DNA from: an uncultured Aquimarina sp.
GTDB lineage: Bacteria > Bacteroidota > Bacteroidia > Flavobacteriales > Flavobacteriaceae
Length of the DNA: 64,000 nucleotides
Direction: 5' to 3'
NCBI RefSeq assembly: GCF_947492405.1
Contig: NZ_CANLMP010000007.1
Coordinates: forward strand, 124,001 to 188,000
Positions 55,101 through 64,000 of this stretch are shown here, piece by piece (the stretch's first letter is position 1; each line of letters begins with the position of its first letter). A program made the position numbers and the translations under genes. The notes beneath the pieces are model-generated. The model was not told where the DNA came from and did not search any database. It was given only the letters and a program-made list of their open reading frames with translations.

Positions 55101-55359
55101 CCCCCGAATTATAAGAAAGACTGATGGGAATATTAATATTTCCAGAAGTGATTTCATATAAAGGTAAGTTTACTTCGATTTTACCTGTATAAAGGTTTAT
55201 TGGTAGTGAATTATACTTATGAAAAGCCATCACATCTGGAGTAGCCACGAGTTCATCGCCCGGTATTAGACTATTAAAAGGATTGTTTCCATTAGATTGA
55301 CAATAAAAAATGCTTGGCCATAAAAATGTAACCAATATAATCCTAACAATTTTTCTCAT
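52177..55359 (-). CDS. RHS/YD-family secreted partner protein
   Basis: 1060 residues. Signal peptide to about residue 20 (WPSIFYCQ). The N-terminal part resembles SpvB/RHS-type Bacteroidota shells (PINLYTGKIEVNLPLYEI, INIPISLSYNSGGIKVDDIASNVGLGWNL). The C-terminal end has YD-type sequence (SMTDPRGYTMYYEYDGFNRL and NQYHYKNN). There is no variable toxin tip. It is the first gene of an operon with the large RHS gene, and may form part of the toxin shell or its export partner. Function by family only. Confidence 0.8.
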   Translation of the reverse strand: MRKIVRIILVTFLWPSIFYCQSNGNNPFNSLIPGDELVATPDVMAFHKYNSLPINLYTGKIEVNLPLYEITSGNINIPISLSYNSGGIKVDDIASNVGLGWNLNASGSVATIIKDIPDQTLRRGLISENDWDHGSITYEYVTQKGYLREYDEILQINSHYDLYQGYDLEAEEDASPDIFIANAPGLSSRFILEKNNNSFNILPIDGSGIINSNPITYGEVESNNLGFQLNELEILDYNGYSPTTNWTDIFNYYGYHKFELINTNGIKYIFDKKDLRESLSRQAKYSPTNGGKVTTSVTAHHLSSMFDPRSNTTVNFNYEEYQKATVQHERSMIEDALTNHVDPDDWVSVKVFGHLPLINSFNENNNQINENVFRSSLNYIKYKKAHRLSKINFHKGAVEFVYGHIRQDAYDENALTEIVIKDIHNSIIKRFEFDYDYFISKENCSQPECKRLKLERVRQIGRDDTSIDLYTLDYNYTNPLPKVKALQQDFLGYYNNNGVTTPETSSTQRKQPILYYHKNQGANSILPFPIQDQSHVTITGDYSLQSNDYSLTGTLKSIQYVTGGKSEFEYETHRFNFLGKEYTAGGARIKSQRLTDENQNVKVLEYEYKHGNDKSSGYINNIPVFGYPYMWDPSKTTNNVSFTVFDKSRSALELTDGSFVGYSEVIEKEIGNGHTIHKFISPETAPNIPETYITSNTGNPNHIGINDQAALNFLKNNSAYPFSNYVDNDILRGKPSLIEYRNESNETLKTINYDYKRKIFNTLNLSYRDILDNYGRDDQNLDFGTWHFYHSSELNIERNLQSKKITTDYLENGNRITEETFQYDDKYPFLKQYSLVDNTNTLQTNTYYPFDYEINSLTYMTDLILQNRVAEPIREENKFNNRLTNMSMFDYGNFNNEVILPRSISKRKGDELIEEKSIIDSRDENGNILQFHKKDDISQILIWGYNNQYPIAKIANASYTGMPTEVIDLIDQIKITSNTENSSTAEASMRTNLETLRSHSFFANAEMSYYTYDPLIGVTSMTDPRGYTMYYEYDGFNRLSVVRDEDGNILSENQYHYKNN

Positions 55360-55663
55360 AAAATAATACTTAATAATTTATATTCAATTCAATTTTTCCG
55401 ATCGCAAACTCATCAATTTCTTAATGTGATTAAGAATACTTCTGAGGTAAATTTTGCCTCCCTACTTGTACGTGTCGTTAGAAAGAGAAATGTTACCCCT
55501 GTTTTTTACTTTTTTTTGAAAATTCTATACGATATGATGTTTTTTAGCGTGTTTTGTACTTCGGACTTCGAGACCTGTTCTCCTATGGAGGAATCTCGGT
55601 CCTCAGAGACTCACTTACTCATCAACTATGTAGTACTCATTACTTTGTACTCCGCACTAACTC
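55360..55663. other. Intergenic region between the RHS operon and the sigma gene
   Basis: 304 bases. It must hold the promoter of the RHS operon on the minus strand. I see no clear TAnnTTTG element. The right half has short direct repeats of ACTCCTAACTCATCACTAAC type. No gene supported. Confidence 0.35.
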
Positions 55664-56233
55664 CTAACTCATCACTAACTCCTGATATACCTGATCACTT
55701 TGTATCATACGAAGCAGGCGTTCTTTAATCATACATTTCTTTTTTCGTGTATAGCCTTCTGTATATCCGTTGCTGGTAGCGATATCTTTCATACTTTTTC
55801 CTTCCAAATAGGATCCTAGTATATTTTTATTACGGTCCGTGAGCCTGATAAAATGTTTTTGATATACTTTTTGTTGTTCTTCTTTATTGATCGTTTCCAA
55901 CACGGAATCCGATGGGTCTAAAGCATTCTCCATAAGCTGTTCATTGTATGTTAACAGTTGTTTTTTGCGAATTTGATTCCTCCACATGTTCTTACAAATC
56001 CCCATAAAATAGGCGTGGATAGAGGTGTGAATTTCAAAGTCACTAGCTCTTAGTTGATGATATAGTAATACCAATGCTTCCTGAAAGATGTCCTCCACAT
56101 CCTCTGCAGTTCCTCCATACTGTAGGAGTAACTTTCTAACCGGCGGTAGATTCTTTTTATAAAATGATTTAAGAATACTACTATCCCCAGTAATAATTCC
56201 ATCGATGACGTGTTGATTTTTTGTTGTATTCAT
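55664..56233 (-). CDS. ECF-type RNA polymerase sigma factor
   Basis: 189 residues. Sigma region 2 at about 25-90 (EDVEDIFQEALVLLYHQL; YFMGICKNMWRNQIRKK) and region 4 at about 125-175 (LTDRNKNILGSYLEGKSMKDIATSNGYTEGYTRKKKC). ECF size. No anti-sigma gene is next to it. The closest genes are the RHS operon downstream on the same strand and the TPR/AraC regulators in the other direction. It could control either, which is untested. Confidence 0.9.
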   Translation of the reverse strand: MNTTKNQHVIDGIITGDSSILKSFYKKNLPPVRKLLLQYGGTAEDVEDIFQEALVLLYHQLRASDFEIHTSIHAYFMGICKNMWRNQIRKKQLLTYNEQLMENALDPSDSVLETINKEEQQKVYQKHFIRLTDRNKNILGSYLEGKSMKDIATSNGYTEGYTRKKKCMIKERLLRMIQSDQVYQELVMS

Positions 56234-56704
56234 TTTTATTGTATGTGATTTTCCCTTTTAAATTTTGACATAAAAGTCCCCTTTCGGTATTGAAAAACAC
56301 CGTTTTTAAGTGCTACAAATCGGTAGTTGCAGTAAATTGTTTTATGGATTATTTAGATCCATTGATCGTTAAATCAATTCGATCTTTTCTCTATGCTAAA
56401 AAGTTGATTTTTTGAAGTCCTTACGGAAATCTATAAAGTTGTTATTGATTTTTATGGTAGTTTTGCGACTGATCAGATGTTCGACTACGTTTTTGTTTCA
56501 GGGCAAATATATGAGGGAGAATTGCGTTAGTGCAAGTGGAGGTAGTCGTGATTTATGAATTACGATACCCTAATTCAAGAATTTCGTGTCTTTAAAACAC
56601 CACATTTATAAGTAAATTGACAATAAATTTAATGCATAGCGGAAAATTTCTTATTACTAACTTTAATCCTATTAATTCTCAATAATATCTATGAATATTT
56701 AAAT
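56234..56704. promoter_or_regulatory. Divergent intergenic region upstream of the sigma gene and the TPR/AraC gene
   Basis: 471 AT-rich bases with no gene that I can support. It should contain promoters for both directions. No clear operator or hairpin seen. Confidence 0.35.
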
Positions 56705-58417
56705 ATGTCTTTTAATAAATACTTAATTAATTTATTACTTCTTTTTATAGGTAGTCAAACTTCTACATCGCAGGTAGAGAATATTTCTTTGCAGGATTCA
56801 TTGACCAAATTGCCGTATGATAAATTACAAAAAGCGTATTATGCTAATGAAGATAATCGTATAAAATCAAAAAGCTATGCAGAAGCATATTTAGGAAAGG
56901 CTAGAAAAGAAATGGATTCTTTTAGGATGTCTATTGGATATCATTTTTTAGGATACCATTATTATAATGAATTAAGCTTTAAATACTCAGATAGTATAAT
57001 TTTTATAAGTAAGAATAAGGGCTATAAAATATATCCTCTTTCTGCTTATTTACTTAAAGCTGATATTTATTTTACGAATAAAGAATTCAAAAAATCATTT
57101 GATAATTATATTGAAGCTAAAAAATATGTAAGTAAAGATGATGCTGAAACGAACTATTACATTAATCATCAAATAGGAGGGATAAAAGCCAAACTTCTTT
57201 TAAACAGTGAAGCATTAAAGATTTTTCGTGAAAGCTGGAGATTTGTAAATGATAACAAATACAATAACAGCAATGAATCAGAATATCTACAAGCATTAAC
57301 CGATCTGGCTATACAATATGTAAGAAATGATAAAATAGATTCAGCTACGGTTTTAAATAAACTTGGAATTAAAATGGCTCTTAAAGAAAGTGACTCTTTA
57401 AGATACAATCTTTTGGTTTTAAATGAGGGTATAAGTTTATTTTTTCGAGATGAGTTTACTAAATCAAGAGATAGTATTATCAAAACCGTTACTTATTTTA
57501 AAAAAATCAACAATCATGAATGTTTATCCTTTAGCAATTATTTTTTAGGAAAAATAGAACAAGAATTTAATAATGAAGATTTGTCTATTGAATATTTTAA
57601 AAATAATGATTCCATATATCAAATTACTGGAGATATCCATCCTTTGTTAGTTGATGGTCACGAAACCTTAGTAGACTATTATAAAAGAACCGATAATAAA
57701 GAAAAAACCTTATCCTATATAGAAAAACTTCTAGATATTAATAAATTAATAGATAGTAACTATCGTCATTTGTCTACTAAAATTATAAGTGAATATGATA
57801 CCCCAAAACTAATTTCTGAAAAGGATAAGATTATCAATTCCATTAAAAAAGGAAGAAATCGATTTCAAAACTATTTCATTGTTTTTTTCTCTATTTCTAT
57901 ATTATTATTTTTTCTTTGGATATATAATTATAGAAAGCAGAAAAAATATAAAACTAGATTTAAAAACATAATTGAGAAAACCTCGAAAGAAAATAATAGT
58001 AAAAAATTAGATAAAAAGCTTCCTTTAGCAGATCCTAGTAAAAAGAAAAGTATTGACATATCTGACAGGGTTTTAGAAATGATCTTATCTGGATTAGAAA
58101 AATTTGAAAAAGATCTTGATTATACTAAACAAGGAATAACGCTAGGTGGTTTAGCTAAACAAATCAATACCAACTCTCGATATTTATCTTTAGTAATAAA
58201 TCACTTTTTTGAGAAAAGCTTTGTTTTATATGTTAATAATCTTAGAGTTAATTATGCAATAGAAAAACTGAAAACAGATAAACTTTTTAGAAAATATACA
58301 ATAAAAGCTATTGCGAATGAAGTGGGCTTTAATTCATCTGAATCTTTTGCATCGGCTTTTTACAAGGAAACGGGACTAAAACCTTCATATTTCATTAAAA
58401 AAATAGAAACCAGTTAA
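56705..58417 (+). CDS. TPR-containing membrane regulator with C-terminal AraC domain (first paralogue)
   Basis: 570 residues. Signal-like N-terminus (residues 1-22), TPR-like helices at about 45-370, one membrane helix at about 393-417 (FIVFFSISILLFFLWIYNY), then a linker and an AraC DNA-binding domain at about 460-570 (LGGLAKQINTNSRYLSLVINH; IKAIANEVGFNSSESFASAFYKETGLKPSYF). The architecture puts TPRs outside the inner membrane and DNA binding inside. It is paired with a paralogue 56 bases downstream. Ligand and targets unknown; the protease and DoxX-like genes downstream are candidates. Confidence 0.85.
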   Translation: MSFNKYLINLLLLFIGSQTSTSQVENISLQDSLTKLPYDKLQKAYYANEDNRIKSKSYAEAYLGKARKEMDSFRMSIGYHFLGYHYYNELSFKYSDSIIFISKNKGYKIYPLSAYLLKADIYFTNKEFKKSFDNYIEAKKYVSKDDAETNYYINHQIGGIKAKLLLNSEALKIFRESWRFVNDNKYNNSNESEYLQALTDLAIQYVRNDKIDSATVLNKLGIKMALKESDSLRYNLLVLNEGISLFFRDEFTKSRDSIIKTVTYFKKINNHECLSFSNYFLGKIEQEFNNEDLSIEYFKNNDSIYQITGDIHPLLVDGHETLVDYYKRTDNKEKTLSYIEKLLDINKLIDSNYRHLSTKIISEYDTPKLISEKDKIINSIKKGRNRFQNYFIVFFSISILLFFLWIYNYRKQKKYKTRFKNIIEKTSKENNSKKLDKKLPLADPSKKKSIDISDRVLEMILSGLEKFEKDLDYTKQGITLGGLAKQINTNSRYLSLVINHFFEKSFVLYVNNLRVNYAIEKLKTDKLFRKYTIKAIANEVGFNSSESFASAFYKETGLKPSYFIKKIETS

Positions 58418-58455
58418 CGTGTTGATTTTAATTAATTCATACAATTGTGTTAAGA

Positions 58456-60143
58456 ATGACATATAGATTAGTTTGTTCAATACTGTTATTACTAGTTGCA
58501 GAAAAAATTTCTCACAATCTAATGTGGAAGACTCTTTATCTCAAAAATCACTTTCTGAGTTATTAAATCTATTTGAAAATTCTCAAGACAATCTAAATAA
58601 GCAGTATTGCATTGAAGCATTTATAAAAAAAAGTAAGCAAAGAAGCGACACGTCCTCCATAGTTGAAGGATATAATCATTTAGCTTTAATGCATCAACAA
58701 AACACTTTTGGATTAAATTATGCTGATTCTATTATACAATTAACAAAAAACAATCCTACCTCACTTTATCCTGCAAATGGTTTTATGCTTAAAGGTGACC
58801 AATACTTTTTTGTTCAAGGTAACTTGAAAAAAGCATTTGATAATTATTTATTAGCAAATGACTATGCTGAGAACTTTTTTAATAAAGAAACAAAATTTGG
58901 TAGTAATCATATGATTGGCCTGATTAAGGATAAGATTGGGTATTCAAAAGAAGCACTCCAAATTCATAATGATAACCTCCAACTCGTAGAAGAAAAGTTT
59001 AGCTATCCTGTAAAATCAATTTTCTCTGGTACTTCTTTACAAGCTATTGCGTTCACCCATAAGAATCTCGGAAAACTTGATTCAGCATTACACTATAATA
59101 ATCGGGGCATGAAGATAGCACAGAAAATTAATCATATTTCATTGATAAACCATCTATTATTGAATGAAGGAGTTATTTATTATCATAGATCGGAATTCCA
59201 AAAATCTCAAACATCCTTAAAAAAATCATTAGAATATTTTGAAAAAATTCAAGATAAAGCTAATATGGCAGAAGGTTATTTTTACTTAGCTAAAACCTAT
59301 GATAAACAAGGAAACGAAGAAAGATCAGTTGAGTACTTAAAAAAGGTAGACTCAATTTTCATTGACACAAGAACTTTATCCTCTGATATTCGGGAATGTT
59401 ATGAAATGCTTATTAATTACTATAAAAGAAGAGAAGATCCAAACACTCAACTTGTCTATTTAAAAAGATTGATTTCATTAGATAGTATATTGAGTTCTGA
59501 TAAGAGCTATTTATCGAAACATCTTAAAGATAGTTATGATATACCTAAGCTCATGAAAAGAAAAGAAGTTTTAATTTCTGAGCTTGAAAAAGATCATCAG
59601 TACCTTAAATACATATTTATTGTTATTGGTATAGTTTTCATTTTTATTATTATTCTATTTTACAATAGACAAAAAAAATACAAAAGGAAATTTGAAAAGA
59701 TAATAAATAATAACAGAACATCTGAAAAAAAAGAACTCCCTAAACAAGAATCATTTCAAAAGAAAAGAGTTGACAATCTGGAGGTTCCAGAAAATTTATC
59801 TCAAGAGATTTTAGTAAAACTCAAATCCTTCATCGCCGAAGAAAAATTTAAAGACAATAAACTGACTTTATCTGCTCTTGCCAAATTTTGTGGAACAAAC
59901 TCAACTTATTTATCGAAAACTATAAATCATTATTTTAATAAATCTTATACTAATTATATCAATGATTTACGTATTAATTATGCAATCGATAAACTCAAGA
60001 GAGATAACTCATTTAGAAGGTTTACTATTAAAGCGATCGCTCAAGAATCTGGTTTTAAGAGTGCAGAAACATTCTCTAAGAGTTTTAAGAAAAATAGTGG
60101 TATATACCCTTCTTATTTCATAAAACACTTAAATAATCAATAA
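58456..60143 (+). pseudogene. Second TPR/AraC membrane regulator with a frameshift at the signal peptide
   Basis: The body (open from 58473 to 60143) has TPR-like helices, a membrane helix near 59600-59670 and a C-terminal AraC domain (LSALAKFCGTNSTYLSKTINH; IKAIAQESGFKSAETFSKSF) and matches the gene before it. The proper signal peptide, MTYRLVCSILLLLVA, starts at ATG 58456 but is one frame off. An A6 run at 58502-58507 joins them; with seven As the protein would read LLLVAEKNFSQSN. As given, the export signal is lost. A sequencing error, a real mutation or a switchable tract are all possible. Confidence 0.75.
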
Positions 60144-60243
60144 AAATTTCAATTTTATAGGTAACATATCCCCTTATCAGTACACTTACTAGTAGAGTAT
60201 AGACCTAAAAAAGAAAAGTCGACAATTAAAACAAAATCATCCC

Positions 60244-61911
60244 ATGAAAAAAATTTTAAAACTAACCATACTGATTTTTCTGGTGTATCAGTGTCCACTA
60301 ACAGCGCAGACGACCAAGGCGTCTTCTGCGAATAAAAAAGGTATAATCATATCAAAAACGCTATCCAAAGAACAACTAAAAACCTGGTATCATAAAGATT
60401 TTGCAGAGGATACTATCCCAGGTGTAAGCTTAGAAAAAGCATATAGAGAAATTATAAAAGACAATAAAGGACAAGAGGTTATTGTTGCAGTGCTAGATAC
60501 AAAGCTAGACATTCATCACGAGGATCTGAAAGATCAAATATGGCGCAATACTGATGAAATCCCTGATAATGGTATTGATGATGATAAGAATGGCTATATC
60601 GATGATAGTAACGGGTGGGATTTTCTAAGTAATACCAAAGGTGAATTTGTAAAATATGAGCATTTAGAAAGCACTAGGATAGTTAAAAAATATAATGCTC
60701 TTTTTAAGGGTAAAAAGGCGAACCAAGTATCTGATCAAGATCAAAAATCTTATGAATTGTATACAAAAGCTTACAAAAAATGGGAAAGTGGTATTGTCGA
60801 AAATAAAGAAAGTCAAAAAAATATTCAGCTGCTTAAAGAGGCGATCATATATGGTACAACCTTATTAGATAGTATCTATCCCAAAAAAGAATATAAGCTT
60901 GCGGAGTTAGATAGTTTATTACAGGTGTATGAAAACGATTCGATTGCCAAAAATGCTATAGAAGGAGTTCAAAAAGGGATACGATATGATCTTACCCCAA
61001 AAGGATTGGATATATATATTAGTAATTATAAAAAGAGAGAAGAAACGATTCTCCATATAGATCATAACGAACGAGAGATACCAGGAGATAATCCCGATGA
61101 TATCAATGATAACAACTATGGAAGTCCTGTAGTGTATGGAGATGTGCCTTTTCAACACGCAACAGTAGTAGCTGGAACCTTAGGGGCTACCCGATCTAAT
61201 GATCTGGGTATAAAAGGGTTTTCGGATCATATCAAGATAATGCCCGTGGTGATGGTAGCCACAGGTGATGAGCATGACAAGGATATTGCTGTAGCCATAC
61301 GTTATGCAGTAGATAATGGTGCCAAGGTGATCAATATGAGTTGGGGTAAAACACTATCACTTCATGAAGATTGGGTAAATGACGCTATAGAATATGCTGC
61401 TAATCATGATGTCCTTTTAGTTACCGCAGCCGGTAATAACAATACAAATAATGATCTTCAAAAATCTTATCTGAACGACTACACTGATGAAAAAGAGTTT
61501 GTCGACAATTTTATAGTAGTTGGTGCCAGTACTTGGGATCTTCAAAATTTAAGAGCTAGTTTTTCCAATTACGGTAAAAAGCACGTGGATGTATTTGCTC
61601 CTGGAGTTGATATGTACACTACCAAATATAGTAAAGATGCATATACTTCTACCAGAGGTACATCTCTTGCTTCTCCGGTAGTCGCAGGAATAGCAGCGTT
61701 GGTAAGATCCTATTATCCTAAGCTATCTGCAAGACAAGTGAAACAGGTTATCCTTGATTCTGGAACTAAGTATGATGTTGATGTGGAACTGAAACTAAAG
61801 GATAAAAGCGCTAAACTAGTTCCATTCTCAGAGCTTTCTAAGTCTGGTAGGATAATAAATGCTTATAATGCACTATTATTAGCAGAGAAATTATCAAAAA
61901 GTAAAAATTAG
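60244..61911 (+). CDS. Secreted subtilisin-like serine protease (peptidase S8)
   Basis: 555 residues. Signal peptide to about residue 22 (CPLTAQ). Triad visible: Asp in VAVLDTKLD (about 84), His in FQHATVVAGT (about 304) and Ser in RGTSLASPVVAG (about 473), plus the oxyanion Asn in TAAGNNN (about 399). The Asp-His gap is about 220 residues instead of the usual 35-40, because of a charged helical insert (about 135-285) that could act as a substrate or partner domain. Ends in a helical tail (IINAYNALLLAEKL). Followed 26 bases later by the DoxX-like gene, so likely one operon. Confidence 0.9.
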   Translation: MKKILKLTILIFLVYQCPLTAQTTKASSANKKGIIISKTLSKEQLKTWYHKDFAEDTIPGVSLEKAYREIIKDNKGQEVIVAVLDTKLDIHHEDLKDQIWRNTDEIPDNGIDDDKNGYIDDSNGWDFLSNTKGEFVKYEHLESTRIVKKYNALFKGKKANQVSDQDQKSYELYTKAYKKWESGIVENKESQKNIQLLKEAIIYGTTLLDSIYPKKEYKLAELDSLLQVYENDSIAKNAIEGVQKGIRYDLTPKGLDIYISNYKKREETILHIDHNEREIPGDNPDDINDNNYGSPVVYGDVPFQHATVVAGTLGATRSNDLGIKGFSDHIKIMPVVMVATGDEHDKDIAVAIRYAVDNGAKVINMSWGKTLSLHEDWVNDAIEYAANHDVLLVTAAGNNNTNNDLQKSYLNDYTDEKEFVDNFIVVGASTWDLQNLRASFSNYGKKHVDVFAPGVDMYTTKYSKDAYTSTRGTSLASPVVAGIAALVRSYYPKLSARQVKQVILDSGTKYDVDVELKLKDKSAKLVPFSELSKSGRIINAYNALLLAEKLSKSKN

Positions 61912-61937
61912 CAAAAATTATTATAGTATTAACTACC

Positions 61938-63902
61938 ATGAAAAACATCCTAAAACTACTCATCCTAGTAGCTATTTTCTATCAATATCAACTATCTGCT
62001 CAAACCAAAAACATATCCAGAAACTGGACTTCATTTAGTCAGTCTGTAGTGGTAACAGCAGACTCTACAAAGAAGTTTAAGGTGATTGCAAAGGTAAAAG
62101 TTGAGACAGATGGTGAAAAAACTTGGGCTGGGATCTGGGCCCGTGTGGATAACAAAGCTGATCAAGGAAGAGGTTTTTTTGATAATATGAGGAATAGGCC
62201 CATAAAGTCTGATACCTGGAATACTTATACAGTTCAGGGAGTGATTGATGCTAAATCCGAAAAACTGGTTTTTGGTGGGATTTGTACCCATAATGGTAAA
62301 TTTTTCTATGATAAATTTGAGGTCTATATTGAAGATGATGCCGGAGAATTTCAGCCAGTACCAATTGATAATGCCAGTTTTGAGACGCAGGTAACTACTA
62401 CTAGCTTTCCTGGATGGACTTCAGGTATTTCTGGAGCTAAGATATTGGTGAGAGAATTTTCATTTACTAGTACGCAGGATCGAGTAGATGGTGATTATGC
62501 GCTTTTAGTAGAAGGAAAAGGAATCTCAGAAAACACAGGAAGTATAGAAGGTGTTTTCCCTAATATAGGCATGGTGATAGCTATCTTTTTTATCTTACTC
62601 CTGTTGTTTTCACTAATGACCTATACTTCTTCTACCGAAGATGAGCAATGGTCCATCTGGGGGCGAGTTGGATTTAGGTTTTCGTGTATCTATTTTTTAT
62701 TTTTTATCTTTTTTTACAACAATGGAGCGTATCCCTTTTTTGAGGAACTGGTAAAGATACCTATAGACCTCATGCAACAATTTGTGCCCTGGTTTGGTGA
62801 AGACATCGTGGGGATTCCTTATCGCGTAAATACCGGACCTAATGGTAGTGGAGATACGAGTTATGAGTATTTGCTCGTATTTGTAATTTTTATGTTCGCT
62901 GTACTGGGTACATTAATTTGGTCTTTATTAGATAGAAAGCGCCCTAATTATAAAAAACTATATTATTGGTTAACTACAGCGATGCGTTATTATGTAGGAC
63001 TGATGTTGATTAGCTATGGATTGGTAAAAGTGATTCAATTGCAGTTTCCGGCTCCTAGTTTTTATAGACTTATGCAACCCTATGGAGAATCTTCGCCTAT
63101 GGGATTAGCCTGGACATTTTTAGGGTTTTCTGAAGGGTATAACATGTTTATGGGTATTGCAGAAGTACTAGCAGGGTTATTGTTATTTAGACGTACCCTC
63201 ACATTTGGAGCGGTTATTACTTTAATGACTGCTTTAAATGTCATGGCGGTCAATTACTTTTTTGATGTTCCGGTTAAGTTATTATCTACACATCTGGTAA
63301 TAATGACTTTGTTTCTATTAGCTCGAGACATAAAGAGAGTTATGACATTTTTGGTCACCAATAAGGCTGTAGAAAAACTTACTGTAATACAACGCCCTGC
63401 ACTAAAAAAATGGATTCATATTAGTTTGAATGCTTTAAAAGGACTGATTATAGCGTTTGCATTGGGTTATGGTTTTTACGAAACTTTTAAGGGTAGCAAA
63501 CTATATGGTACAGAACGTCCTAAGCCGGCATTATACGGTATATATGAAGTGACAAACTATGTCATTAATGGAGATACTATTACACATTATAAAAGCGATA
63601 GACGTTGGAAAGATATTAGATTTGAAAGAGAAGGAAGCGTTCAAGTAACAAGAATGAGTAAAGAGAAGATGCGTTACAGCGTAGAGATAGACTCCACAGC
63701 TCAAAAAATTAAATTTATCTCATCTTCTGGGGAATCCGATTCTTTTGATCTTAACTATACTAAAACCAAAACCACTTTAGATTTTAACTATATCCATAAA
63801 AACGATACGATCTATGGTCAAACCAGACGATTGGATCAAGATGATTTTTTATTAACGAATAGAGGTTTTCATTGGATAAGTGAAAATCCTTTTAATAGAT
63901 AA
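61938..63902 (+). CDS. DoxX-like multi-span membrane protein with N-terminal extracellular domain
   Basis: 654 residues. Signal peptide to residue 21 (QLSAQ), a periplasmic beta domain at about 30-200 (WAGIWARVDNKADQGRGFFDNM), then about eight or nine membrane segments from about 210 to 520, including a DoxX-like core (YYVGLMLISYGLVKVIQLQF; FMGIAEVLAGLLLFRRT; VMAVNYFFDVPVK). A C-terminal soluble domain (about 530-654) follows. DoxX-type proteins are linked with membrane redox systems; a link to the protease gene before it is inferred from position only. Confidence 0.75.
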   Translation: MKNILKLLILVAIFYQYQLSAQTKNISRNWTSFSQSVVVTADSTKKFKVIAKVKVETDGEKTWAGIWARVDNKADQGRGFFDNMRNRPIKSDTWNTYTVQGVIDAKSEKLVFGGICTHNGKFFYDKFEVYIEDDAGEFQPVPIDNASFETQVTTTSFPGWTSGISGAKILVREFSFTSTQDRVDGDYALLVEGKGISENTGSIEGVFPNIGMVIAIFFILLLLFSLMTYTSSTEDEQWSIWGRVGFRFSCIYFLFFIFFYNNGAYPFFEELVKIPIDLMQQFVPWFGEDIVGIPYRVNTGPNGSGDTSYEYLLVFVIFMFAVLGTLIWSLLDRKRPNYKKLYYWLTTAMRYYVGLMLISYGLVKVIQLQFPAPSFYRLMQPYGESSPMGLAWTFLGFSEGYNMFMGIAEVLAGLLLFRRTLTFGAVITLMTALNVMAVNYFFDVPVKLLSTHLVIMTLFLLARDIKRVMTFLVTNKAVEKLTVIQRPALKKWIHISLNALKGLIIAFALGYGFYETFKGSKLYGTERPKPALYGIYEVTNYVINGDTITHYKSDRRWKDIRFEREGSVQVTRMSKEKMRYSVEIDSTAQKIKFISSSGESDSFDLNYTKTKTTLDFNYIHKNDTIYGQTRRLDQDDFLLTNRGFHWISENPFNR

Positions 63903-64000
63903 AACACTATTAGTAACCTTATAATAAGGTTTATAGTCAGAGGTGCAATAGACCATTACTTATGTAATCTCTTCTTTTTTTCGATGTGCTCAACTATTTC

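Noticed and set aside
27633..55359. Intact prophage or conjugative element
   Set aside because: No capsid, tail, terminase, relaxase or type IV secretion genes were found.
55426..55728. Plus-strand open frame across the gap before the sigma gene
   Set aside because: It overlaps the 3' end of the sigma gene on the opposite strand and its translation shows no family features.

Overview
The window is AT-rich DNA from a marine-type Bacteroidota, most likely family Flavobacteriaceae (an Aquimarina-like genus is a guess from style only). The reasons are the SusC/SusD pair, the hybrid two-component regulator, WG-repeat and YD/RHS proteins, many Bacteroidota lipoprotein signals and TAnnTTTG-type promoter motifs. 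REGION 1 (1-3056): a WG-repeat secreted protein and a small unknown protein. REGION 2 (3314-27558): a complete xylan utilisation locus. It encodes xylulokinase, xylose isomerase and an aldose 1-epimerase, a divergent LacI-type repressor, a GH11 xylanase lipoprotein, an FGE-sulfatase-like lipoprotein, a sodium/sugar symporter, a one-protein hybrid two-component sensor, a GH3 beta-xylosidase with a PA14 insert, SusC, SusD, an IPT-domain surface glycan-binding lipoprotein and a GH10 xylanase with a fibronectin-like domain. Together they would bind and cut xylan outside the cell, import oligomers, release xylose and feed it into the pentose phosphate pathway. REGION 3 (27633-about 31030): the edge of a mobile region. 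It holds a 3' tRNA-Ala-like fragment, a broken tyrosine recombinase, two unknown genes, a putative immunity lipoprotein, a REP-associated transposase between REP palindromes, and fossils of older cassettes. REGION 4 (31031-52172): the most unusual part. A 2328-residue secreted YD/RHS protein ends in a C-terminal tip that lies inside a 6882-bp cassette (39220-46101). Read away from the RHS gene, the cassette carries the RHS tip, a small putative immunity gene, a divergent Xre regulator, an AAA+ ATPase, two overlapping tyrosine recombinases (one lacking the first catalytic arginine), a variable cargo slot, and a noncoding tail that looks like a structured RNA. The boundary lies exactly in the conserved YYPFGLQHKG codons of the RHS core. 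A second cassette (32234-39219) follows in tandem with an orphan copy of the same tip, then a third cassette relic with a different tip, then probably a fourth. I infer a mobile element that integrates into the conserved RHS core codons and swaps the toxin tip in frame, pushing older tips downstream as orphans. REGION 5 (52177-55359): a 1060-residue partner RHS-type secreted protein four bases upstream of the large RHS gene. REGION 6 (55664-63902): an ECF-type sigma factor (divergent), two tandem TPR/AraC-type membrane regulators (the second with a frameshift in an A6 tract at its signal peptide), a subtilisin-like S8 protease with an intact triad, and a DoxX-like membrane protein.
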